Position numbers and translations under genes: made by a program
Origin: Clostridia bacterium
GTDB taxonomy: Bacteria; Bacillota; Clostridia; Oscillospirales; Acutalibacteraceae
Assembly: GCA_017440755.1 (NCBI GenBank)
Contig: JAFSGP010000004.1
Coordinates: 33,937 to 97,936 of the forward strand
Length of the DNA stretch: 64,000 nt
Direction: 5' to 3'
Notes under the pieces: generated by a model
The model's database searches: none
What the model was told of the DNA's origin: nothing
What the model saw: only the letters and a program-made list of their open reading frames with translations
Shown here: positions 15,278 through 25,100 of the stretch, piece after piece
Layout: the number at the start of each line of letters is the position of its first letter
Position numbering within the stretch: the first letter of the stretch is position 1

Positions 15278-17179
15278 TTACAGAACAAACTCGATGATGG
15301 CCAGGTCACCAGGACCGATGGTCAGAGTCTGCTTTGCATTGGTGTCCTCGATGATCTCACCGGAGATCCAATCGTTCACCTGAGAAACCTCGCCAACACC
15401 GGTGTACTCGATGGTCACGTCCATAATGGCATCGGGATCCATCTCCTCCACCTTATCCATCTCGTTGATGATGCCGTTGTTGTTGAACACGGACACAATC
15501 ACGCTGTCGTCGGTGAAGTTGACAATGTACTGCACGTTGTCAGAGGAAACCTTAACGGGAACAAACTCGTTCTCCAGCTGCTGCAGGATAGCGGGCAGAT
15601 CCGCCACGGAGTAATCCTCGGTGCCGTATACGATCACACGGCCCTCGCCAACCTTGTGCTCGCCAACAGGCAGGTTGCCGATAGCGGTGCCGGCAAAGTC
15701 AGCCAGATACGCAATGTTCAGAACCAGCGTGCCGCCGTTGTTGACGTAGTCAACGTAGCGCTTCTGCTCGCCCTCGTTGAAGTCAATACCGCCGGTGAAC
15801 ACCAGAGCCTTGTAGGCATCCAGAATGTTGGCGTTGGCGTTCTGCATCAGAACGTCAAAGGTCTCGCCGTAAGGAGTAGCGGTCTGCTGACCAACCTCCA
15901 GCTCAACCGCAGCAGGATAGCCGTTGGGCCACAGGAGCTTCATGATGTCAATGTTCATATTGTCATAGGTTTCCATCTTGAATGACTCGAAGGGCTGGGG
16001 CTCTTTCCAGTCGGCGAAAGGCATACCATGCTCATAGTCGATAACCAGAGCGAAGGGCACGTAGGTAGTGCCGCGGTTGTTGTTGCGCTGTACGAAATCG
16101 TAGAACTCCTGGAACATCTCGCCGTGCAGGGACAGCTCATAAACGCCGTTCTCGTCCACCACGTCGGTGAAAGCGGCCTGACCGCCGGCCTCGTTGATCA
16201 GCCACTTGGCGCCGGACATGTAGACCATGTAGTAACCACGGCGGCAAGCGGAGATGGACTGACCGGACAGGGGATTAGAGTGAGGAGCGGCGTTGTACAT
16301 ATTCTGGTTGATGTCGGAGTAGTTGACCATACCGGAATCGGCACCCCACAGGGAGTAGTCGATCCACCAGGAATCAACGGAGCCGTTGCCCATATCCTGC
16401 TTGAACTGCTTCGCAGCGCCGCGGGTGAAGGCAATACGCATACCGAAGGAGCCGACGCCAACACCGATCTCGTGACCGATCAGATCCCAACCATTCTCAG
16501 CCACATAGTGCTGCATAGTGGTGTAGGAGTCCATCACGGCCTTGGGCAGTTCTGCGTTGTACTTCTGGTCGCCCTTGATACTGCCGTCATCGGTGTGCTT
16601 ACCGATGCGGGAGTTCAGCCACAGCTTGATGACATCGATGGCATCCTGACGGGTCTCGATCTCCTTGCCGATCCACTCAGTAGCCTTGGGGAACTCGATG
16701 GCATACACGTCGTTGGTGAACCACTCGTAGGTCTCGGTGCCGTGCTCGAAGTCCAAGCAGGTATCACCGATGCGCTGCTCCAGGGTGGACTTATCCTGCA
16801 GCATGGTGACAAAGGGAGCGTAGCCGTGGCGCTGGATCTCAACGATAAAGTCCTTGCTTACCTCGCCATTGTCGATGGTGGGAATGTTATCGAAGGTCGC
16901 GGCCTTCACAGCATTCTCGTTCATATAGTGGTCGCGGGGGTTGGTGGTACCGACCTCGTCGCCGTAGGCGTTCACGCCTGCGTTGGCATAGTCGGTGCTG
17001 GCAGCGCCAAAGGTGTCGGTGACAGCCGCATCAGCGCTGGTGCCTTCCAGATACTGGGGGTTGGAAACGGAAACGGAGGGAGCATCGTTCTGCGCGGGAG
17101 CGCCGGTCACGATAAGAGCCACTACCAGTACCGCTGCCAGGCCAGCAACTGCAAGACGCTTAAAAATCTTGCTGGTCAT
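15278..17179 (-). CDS. PG5: unassigned glycosidase-like secreted protein
   Basis: A 633-residue secreted paralogue, more diverged than PG3/PG4 and without the long linker. The N-terminus (basic residues, then a hydrophobic run to about residue 26, then GAPAQNDA) is a cleavable signal peptide with no lipobox. Signature FTRGAAKQFK. Candidate catalytic residues are Glu237 (GHEIGVG) and Glu330 (INEAGGQ), 93 apart. ATPYGETFDVL, then a GATase-like domain with NGGTLVLNIAYL, then a sandwich ending GPGDLAIIEFVL. The ribosome site AAAGGAG is 8 nt before the ATG. Only 21 nt separate it from the binding-protein gene upstream, so the two are co-transcribed. This links the PG family to sugar uptake. Confidence 0.75.
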   Translation of the reverse strand: MTSKIFKRLAVAGLAAVLVVALIVTGAPAQNDAPSVSVSNPQYLEGTSADAAVTDTFGAASTDYANAGVNAYGDEVGTTNPRDHYMNENAVKAATFDNIPTIDNGEVSKDFIVEIQRHGYAPFVTMLQDKSTLEQRIGDTCLDFEHGTETYEWFTNDVYAIEFPKATEWIGKEIETRQDAIDVIKLWLNSRIGKHTDDGSIKGDQKYNAELPKAVMDSYTTMQHYVAENGWDLIGHEIGVGVGSFGMRIAFTRGAAKQFKQDMGNGSVDSWWIDYSLWGADSGMVNYSDINQNMYNAAPHSNPLSGQSISACRRGYYMVYMSGAKWLINEAGGQAAFTDVVDENGVYELSLHGEMFQEFYDFVQRNNNRGTTYVPFALVIDYEHGMPFADWKEPQPFESFKMETYDNMNIDIMKLLWPNGYPAAVELEVGQQTATPYGETFDVLMQNANANILDAYKALVFTGGIDFNEGEQKRYVDYVNNGGTLVLNIAYLADFAGTAIGNLPVGEHKVGEGRVIVYGTEDYSVADLPAILQQLENEFVPVKVSSDNVQYIVNFTDDSVIVSVFNNNGIINEMDKVEEMDPDAIMDVTIEYTGVGEVSQVNDWISGEIIEDTNAKQTLTIGPGDLAIIEFVL

Positions 17180-17200
17180 GGGGCAAACTCCTTTCTGTTA

Positions 17201-18973
17201 TTAGAATTTCCACTGTTTGAGAACAGCTTCCATAGTTGCCTTCTTGTTGGCCAGAACGGTGGACCAAGAGTTACCGTTGGAAACCACCTCGGTGATGCCG
17301 GGGAACTGACCGTTGCCGACCCAGCCGCCCCACAGGTTGTTGGCGACCACGTCGTAGTCCTTGCTCAGCAGCTCGGTGGAGTAAGCAATCTGCTCCTTGG
17401 TCAGAGTGCCCTTGTCGCCGCTGCCGATGCTAGCCAGCTTCTCACCATACTTGCGGGTGTAAGCGGTGTCGGTGAAGGGCAGGGTCTCCAACCAGGGGTA
17501 GTTCAGGAACGCCCACTTACGCAGCTCGATCATGTAGGCGCCGCCCTCGGGGTTCTGAGCACCCTTGATCAGACCGAAGGTCTGCTGCAGGGTCAGGTTG
17601 TAGTAATGCTCGGAGTTGTTGTCCAGCTTAGGCAGTACGCACCACTCCAGCTGGCCCTTCAGACGGGCATCGTTCATCTCGTTGGTCATACCCCAACCGG
17701 CGGTCATGGACATAACCACGTTACCCTTACCTACGTCACCGGGGGTGGTGAAGCCGGCGGAGCGGGTACCGTTGACACCCATCTGATACATAATGTTCAT
17801 CAGGGTCTTGTACTTGGAGTTGGTGATGTTCAGCTTGTAGCCGCGGGCACGGTTGTACTCAACCATTTCCAGACCGGTGATAGCACCGATGTCGCCGGGC
17901 ACGAAGCCGTAACGGGTCACTTTACCCTCTTTGTCGATCTTAACGGTCTTGTCTGCAATGTTCTGCAGCTCTTTCAGAGTCCACTTGTTCTCGCGCCACA
18001 GCTCCAGAGGAGTCTTGAGGCCGGCCGCCTTGATGATGGTGGGATCGTAGTACAGCAGCTCAGCGATCTGCATATACTCAACAGAAAAGTAGGTGCCGCC
18101 GTTGATCTGATACTTCGCAGTCAGAGAACGAACATCGTCCCAAATCTTGGAAGAGAAGTCGATGTAATTGCCGTAGGGAACCACCAGACCGGAGGCAATA
18201 GCGGCGGGATACATCTTGATGGCGTTCCACTCGACCAGGTCGGGAGCGGAGCCGGAAGCGACAACGGCCGCCAGAGCGTCCATATAGTTGTCGTGGGTCG
18301 CCTGATACCACTTGGTCTCTAAGCCCACGTCCTTGTAAACCTTACGCAGGTCGGGCTTGGAACCACCGTAGCAGTTGTCAGACTGCTGGTCACGCCAAGA
18401 GAAGACGGTGACCACGTTGTTGGCCAGCTTACGGGTGGGCATAGCCACGTTCTTGTTCTGCTCCTTGAACTTGTTGCGGTCAATCACGTCATTGGTGTCA
18501 CCGGGATCCTCATCGCCCAGCTGGTTGGTGGTAGAGCCGGTGGGAGCCGCCGTGGTGTTACCACCGCCGGTGGCCGTAGCCGACGTCTTGCTGCCACCAA
18601 TCGGACGGGTGATTATGCCGGGTCTGTTGCCGCTGGGAGCAGCCGTGGCAGTACCGTTGGTAGTGCTGTTCTTGCCATCGGTAGTGGTGTTCTTATCGCT
18701 AGTGGGGGTGGAACCATCGCCGGTAGTGGTGGAACCATCGCCGGTGGTGGTGGAGGCGTCGCCCTCCGTAGTGGTGTCGTCACCCGCAGTGGTGGTGGTG
18801 TCGTTGTCCCCATTCTCCTCGGTGGGAGCGTTGGGAGCGTCCGTCACGTCGCTGTAATCACTGGTGTCGGGATCGGACAGTTCAGGCTCTTCGCCGCAGC
18901 CTGCCATAACGGTTACCAGCATAACAGCTGCCATCGCCAGCATGGCCAAACGAAGCCAAAACTTGTTGTTCAT
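17201..18973 (-). CDS. ABC transporter sugar-binding lipoprotein
   Basis: A 590-residue extracellular solute-binding protein, family 1 type. The signal peptide has lipobox VMAGC (Cys26). A Thr/Asp/Gly-rich linker (about 30-160) lifts the binding domain off the membrane. The binding fold has typical elements: PDLVEWNAI, GTYFSVEYMQIAELLYYDP, LELWRENKWTLKELQNIA. ATG-ATG at 18976/18973 makes the first codon ambiguous; the second gives 7-nt spacing from AGGAG. It is the only binding protein near the second permease pair (31460-33357), so it probably feeds that importer. Encoded between the giant wall protein and PG5. Confidence 0.88.
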   Translation of the reverse strand: MNNKFWLRLAMLAMAAVMLVTVMAGCGEEPELSDPDTSDYSDVTDAPNAPTEENGDNDTTTTAGDDTTTEGDASTTTGDGSTTTGDGSTPTSDKNTTTDGKNSTTNGTATAAPSGNRPGIITRPIGGSKTSATATGGGNTTAAPTGSTTNQLGDEDPGDTNDVIDRNKFKEQNKNVAMPTRKLANNVVTVFSWRDQQSDNCYGGSKPDLRKVYKDVGLETKWYQATHDNYMDALAAVVASGSAPDLVEWNAIKMYPAAIASGLVVPYGNYIDFSSKIWDDVRSLTAKYQINGGTYFSVEYMQIAELLYYDPTIIKAAGLKTPLELWRENKWTLKELQNIADKTVKIDKEGKVTRYGFVPGDIGAITGLEMVEYNRARGYKLNITNSKYKTLMNIMYQMGVNGTRSAGFTTPGDVGKGNVVMSMTAGWGMTNEMNDARLKGQLEWCVLPKLDNNSEHYYNLTLQQTFGLIKGAQNPEGGAYMIELRKWAFLNYPWLETLPFTDTAYTRKYGEKLASIGSGDKGTLTKEQIAYSTELLSKDYDVVANNLWGGWVGNGQFPGITEVVSNGNSWSTVLANKKATMEAVLKQWKF

Positions 18974-19018
18974 CATAAAACTCCTTTCTCCATTTAACAC
19001 TTTTGCCATTATATTGTC

Positions 19019-19108
19019 ATGCCGGACAGTGCTGTCGGCATGAGTCCAAAGGATGTTGGGTGGGCGGTGAAAACCGCCCGTCTGCCGCCGCCCCGCAGAG
19101 CGGCGGCA
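19019..19108 (-). other. Three stacked hairpins between the giant gene and the binding protein
   Basis: Three stems in 90 nt: TGCCGCCGC/GCGGCGGCA (19083-19108), GGGCGGT-GAAA-ACCGCCC (19062-19079) and ATGCCG.ACAG/CTGT.CGGCAT (19019-19041). None is followed by a U-run. Likely an mRNA processing or stability element that separates the very long giant-gene message from the binding-protein message, allowing different amounts of each. Confidence 0.55.
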
Positions 19109-19131
19109 AACACGGTTACAAGTTTCTGTTA

Positions 19132-22100
19132 TTACTTGTTGGTAACCTTACGGTTGTAGTAGCCGATGGCAACCACAACACACAGCATAGCAGCGCCAAG
19201 GATATATACCCACAGGCTGCTGCGCTCGCCGGTAGAGGGCGAAGTGCCGGGGAAGTTGCCGTCTGCACCGGGGAAGGTCAGACCGGGTATGTTGTTCAAG
19301 TCGCCGCCGATAACTTCAAAGTCGATCGCGCCGTCGAAGTTGACATCAACGCCGTCAAAGAGACCGTCGCCGTTCAGATCGATGGCCATGCCGTTGACGA
19401 AGCCGGTGCCGGCCAAGTCAACACCTACGCCGTCCATGATGCCGTCAGCGTCCAGATCAAGGGCAACACCCTCACTGATGCCGTCGCCATTCATATCTAC
19501 ACCGTCGAACAGACCATCGCCATCGAAGTCCACACCATAGATGACAAATTCAACGATGCCGTCAGCACCCATATCGATGCCAATGCCGTCGCAAACACCG
19601 TCGCCGTTGATATCGTAATAGTCAACTACGCCATCCCAGTCGATGTCAATGCCATCCCAGATGCCGTCGCCGTTCACATCAATGCCTTCCAACACGCCGT
19701 CGAACAGGCCGTCGCCATTCACGTCGACACCCAGACCATCAATGACTAAGTCACCGTCGATATCAATACCGTCGAAGCGACCATCGCCATTCACGTCGAT
19801 AGCATCAATAATGCCGTCGAAGTCCAGATCCAGACCATCGAAGATGCCGTCGCCGTCGATATCAATCAGCATACCGTCATATACGCCGTCGCCATCCAGA
19901 TCAATACCGATACCGTCGATGATGCCATCGCCGTCGATATCAATGCCGTCCTTAATCGGCTCCTCTTCTTCGGGGGCGATTACAGTGGTCACCAGATAGG
20001 TAGCCTGCTCCACAGAGCCGAGATAAACCTTCAGACCGGCAACCTTGCTCATTTTGTCCACGTTACCGAAGGCCTGAGCATCCTTGGCATCGCTAAAGAT
20101 GATGCGGTAGCCGCCACGGACATCCACGATATCGCGGAAATCGGTGGAGCTCATCGGTGCCAACAAGGTGATCAGGTTCTCACCGTCCGCGTTGGTGGTG
20201 ATGGTCACCTTGCTCTCGTCAGTGGATACCAACAGGTTGGTATCCAAGGGATAGTTCATCTCATTGACGATCAAGCTAACAGCCGACTTGGCAGAGCAGA
20301 AGGTATCCACATATGCCGTGGTGTCATTCTTAAAGGTGATAATGAACTCCTTGAGCATGGACAGATCCCACTTGCCGGTCTCGAACACATTGGTGTCTAC
20401 CACAACCCAGCCGGTGAAGTTGGCCGGTACGTGAATGGTATCATCATTAGTGAACAAATAAGCCGTAGTCAGTGCTATATTCTCATCCACCAAACGATAC
20501 ATACAACTGGGATCGCCGTTGGGTTCTATCTTGACCGTTTTCCCGTTGTTCAGCAGAATAGACAGGTTAATATCCGCGGCCGCATCCTCGGTGGTAATCC
20601 AGAAGCCCAAACCGGTAAATTCTTTCAGCTTGGATACTTCCTGAACGCCGAAGGGATCGTCCTCATGTTTCGCCTTATCCAGCGGGAAGTGAACCGCACC
20701 ATTGGCAGCCGCCTGAATGTACAGTGAATAACTGTCGTTGCTAAAGTCACTGTTGTACTCCAGCTTGGTGCCCTTGCTGTCGGTCCAAGCGATAGGACCG
20801 TTAGCAGCGGAGGAGCCGAGACCGCCCTCACCGAAGGTGCGATCCAAGCTATTAAATACCACATTGGTCACAGGAGGTTTGGGGAATTCGCATCCCATAG
20901 ACTCGATGAAATCGCGAGCATTGCTGAAGAAACCGATTTCATCGACCTGCAAGCTAGCGGTTACAGCCTTACTGGCGTAATACAGGTTCAGGTTGCTCAC
21001 CGCAGCCGGATCCAGCTTCTGATCGGAGGCCGCCTGTCCTACAGGTACACCCCAGTGGTGAATCAGCGACTCATAAGGGATGATGACCCAACCCGCGAAG
21101 CCTTTGGGAATATCCACCATCTCCTTGACCTTGATAAGTGAAGAAGTTGCCTGACCGTTCTGTATGTAGTAGCAGGTGCCGCCCTCAGCCAGTTTCCAAC
21201 AACGGGTGGTGGCAACGCCATCCTCACCGACAGCCGAATCGTACAGCATCAGACGCATCTTCATATCGGAGAGAGAACCGGATTCTTCCGTGGAAAGCCA
21301 GAAAGCGTAGCCTTCATCGGTAGCAAGTCCGTTATCCGTTGTACTGAAGGTCATCTCCGTTGCCAGCTCAGTATCATACTTGAACCAGTTCAATCCGCTA
21401 CCATAACCGGAGAGGCCCTCCTTCGCCAGCTTAAAGTAACCATTAGAAATGGTAGGAATAGGAGCTTTGCTGTTGAAGTTGACAGCCGTATGGAATGCCT
21501 TGTTGTCGGCGGTCTTACCGTCGAGTCCGCCGCTCAAGTTGGTATCGCTGATACCGGCGCCATCGGGCATAGGCAGTTTGGTAACACCCACATCAACACG
21601 CTGGTTTTTCGCGTTCAGCTTACCTGCCAGCGCCTTTTCCGTGAAGTTCTCAATGTTGTGAGTGAATCCAATATTATCGATGTACAGCTGCTCGTTATAA
21701 GTGTAAGAATGCTGGAACCATACCTTGTCAGCCGTACCGGGCTTCATCTTCACGTAGCCGCCCCAATGACTCTCCATAGCCGCAAAAGGCAACACTACGA
21801 AGCCTTGGAAGTTTCCGGGGATATATACGGAACCATCCGCCGTACATACGCGATCGATTACCTTGCCGGTCTTAGTGTTAACCAAGCGGTAGACCTGGGT
21901 ACCATTCATCCGCATACAGACCTCGGCACCGTCGGCATCCTTACCATACAGCAGTACGGTGATGGGATGTCCCTCCGTGAACATACCGCTGGTATCAATC
22001 CAGAATACCATCGCATTCTCATCGGAGTAGCCGGTGGGGTTAAAGGACATCTTCACCGTGGTAACCGTACCGTCGCCGCCACGATCCCACCACAGGGAGT

Positions 22101-25100
22101 TGCCGGAGAAGTTGGGCTTGCCCAGATTCTCGTTAACTACGCGGGAGAAGCCGGCGTTGCCCTCTTCGGACTCGTGATCCAGCAGATCGGTGTACATCTT
22201 CTCGTCGAAGTCAACCGCAATGTTGTAATCAGAGGGAGTAGGATTGCTCAAATCGGGGGCTGTATCGTCCTGACCGCCGCTAAAGTCGGGCGCGGGACCG
22301 CCCACATTGGACTGCATATCCTTCTCCGCCGCCACATCAGAATTGATCTTGCCCTTCATTGCCTCGGAAATGAACGCATCGACATCGTTTGTGAAACCGA
22401 AGTTATCCATCTCGAAGAAAGAACCATAGGCGCCGCCATGGCCTAAGAAGAACTCGTTTGCCGTACCGGAAACCAGCTCATTCTTCTTCAGCTCAAGGAG
22501 CTTTCCGGTCTTGGGGTCGATCGTGGACTTCCAGTGGTCGTGAGTGATCGTGTCGAAAGGAATGATATACCATCCTTCAAAGCCGGCATCGTAGGGAACG
22601 CCGTTACCACTGTCCACGGTAACTTCGCCCTTCTTGCCATCTTTGGACACAGTATAGATGGATTTGCCAGCCAACGGTTTCAAGCAACTGCCATCGCCGT
22701 TTTTGTTGATCTGACCAAATACATACAGCGTCAAAGAACCGTTCGCGGTGTTGTGGCTCGCATCCAGATAGAACACCAAAGCTTCTTCGTCGCCGTTGCC
22801 GGTGGGCTTGAACTTAAGCTGCGAAGAATTCAAGCCGGGAGTAGCTCCGCGATCCAAAATCAAAGCGTTGCCGGTATAACCACAATCCGCCATTATATAA
22901 GTTGCCTTAGGATTGGAATTGGCAAGGGGATTGCGTCCGTCAAAGTTAAGAACGACGGTGTAATCGCCCTCCTCCAAGCCGCAGTTATCACAGAAGCCAT
23001 TGAGCCACTTGTGCCCCAGAGCCACACCTTGGGTTGCAGCACAAACCTTACAGGTCTTGGGATACTCACAATCGGCAGGTTTCCAGTCATGCTCGCCGGT
23101 GGCGGGCTCGAATACCATCTGGCAGACGGAGCAATACGCATCCGCGCCACAGGTAGCCTCTACCTTCTTATGGGTTCCGACAGGCTCGCCTTCCGTAGCG
23201 CCACACACGGTACAGGTCTTGGGATAGCCACAGTTGGCATCCTTCCAGGGATGCTTGCCGGTGGCCTTATCCTTGCCAACCTCACCACAGGCAGAGCAGA
23301 ACTGATCTCTACCGCAAGTAGCCTTGATCCACGTATGCTCACCCTTCGCACAAGCAGCACAATCAAAGCCCTTGATGTACTTGTTGCCGTCTACAGCGGC
23401 AGCGGCAAAGGTTTCAACATCCTTAGTGAAACCAAACTGGTCGAAAACAATACCCGCGTCATTAAAATAGGTTAATTCGACCTCGACACCGGCCAAATCT
23501 TCCATAGTGCCGGTATAAGGACCGTTGCCATTATCGTATTTCCACATGGTATCATAGTCCGCATCGTTGATGGGAACAACGACCCAACCGCGAGTACCGC
23601 TGGAAAAACGGAGATTCAGGTTCTCATGGACGGCCGTTTCGATAACCTTGCCATCAATGATCTTGTATACAGGATGTCCCTTACCGATAACATAACCATT
23701 GCCGTTTATGTCTCTGGGGATAAAACGCACAGAGAATTCACCGCTATATCCCGATTCGGTAGCATCATAGTAGAACACCAGTGCTTTGTGAGCTGCTGTA
23801 CCATTTGTATCAAAATTGATGCTCTTTATGGTAACAGCAGAGTCGGAACGGAAGAACTTCAGTGCCTGACCAAAGGGAGTTTTATTCTTAACCAATTCAT
23901 AACTACCCTTGGTAGCCGTGCCTATATTCGCCTTGTTTGCACTAAAGGACTGGGCAACAGTGTAAATTTCCTGACCGCACTTGGTGCAGGCATTGTTTTT
24001 CCAACTATGGTTGCCTTCACGCTTGCCCTCGGTCTTGCCGCAACCTTTACAGGTCTTGGGTGCGCCGCAATTCGCCTTAGCCCAATCGTGCTGGTTGCCG
24101 GTATAGCCGTCCAGCTCCTCGTTACCGGCAGCCACCATCTCGGCGTAAGCATCCATAGACTCGGTAAAGCCGAACTGGTCCAGAACGATGGAACCGCCGG
24201 AAACCAATCTAACGTCTATAGAGGCGATGTCCGCCGCCGTGCCGTAGAAAACTTGGTCGCCGCCACCATAGGACCACAGCGTGCTCACATCGACGATGCC
24301 GGCCTCTTTTGCAGCAGCGCCGTACTTATTCACATCGATGGGAAGGATAATCCAACCGGAGGAACCCTTCTTCAGGGTCATGGTAAAGTTCTCGGAGAAC
24401 AAGGTGTTGTTATTTTCTTTCTTAACACCATTAATAATAGAAGTGACAGGGTGACCATAGGTGAGAACATCACCGTTTTGGTCAGTGTGTACGCCCTTGA
24501 AGACGACACCGCAACCGCCCTTGTAACGGGGGAAGATGTTCACCTTTACGTCAGCAGTTGCTTCAGCCGCATCATACCAGAAATACAGCGCCTCAGAGCC
24601 GGCAGGACCGACGGTGGAGAATTTCAGGTTAGTGTAATCCTTGCCGGTCACTAACTTGATGGAATCGCCAAAGGGGGAGGCACAAGGCAGCTTGGTGAAA
24701 TCTGCACCGGAAACATAGTCCTTGAAGTTCTCACCCACGGTGTTGGCAGGCAGATTGCCGCACTTCTCACACTTGCCGTCAGCGCCCCACTTGTGACCCG
24801 CAGGCTCTTCGCCAAAGGTCATGCCGCACTTCTCGCAACGCTCCTTCTCCACGCAAGAGGCGAGCAGCTTCTTGTGGTCGCCGGTGGGCGTACCCTGCTG
24901 GGCGCTACACACAGTACAAATCTGGGGGTAGCCGCAGTTGGGCGCATCCTTGTCCCAAGCGTGCACACCGGTAGCGGGAGCATCGGGGTCCACCGCGTTA
25001 CACACAGAGCAATAGCCGGGCTTTACACAAGTAGCCGCGATGGAGAAATCGTGGTTACCGGTAGCCTTATCGTCACCCTCGGCACCACAGACGGAGCAAT

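Noticed and set aside
4620..17179. Calling PG1-PG5 GH42 beta-galactosidases
   Set aside because: Only the domain order is similar; the GH42 active-site motifs are not visible, so no family name is given.
16028..18322. 764-codon plus-strand open frame
   Set aside because: Antisense to PG5 and the binding protein, spanning their junction; the minus-strand frames have signal peptides, motifs and ribosome sites.
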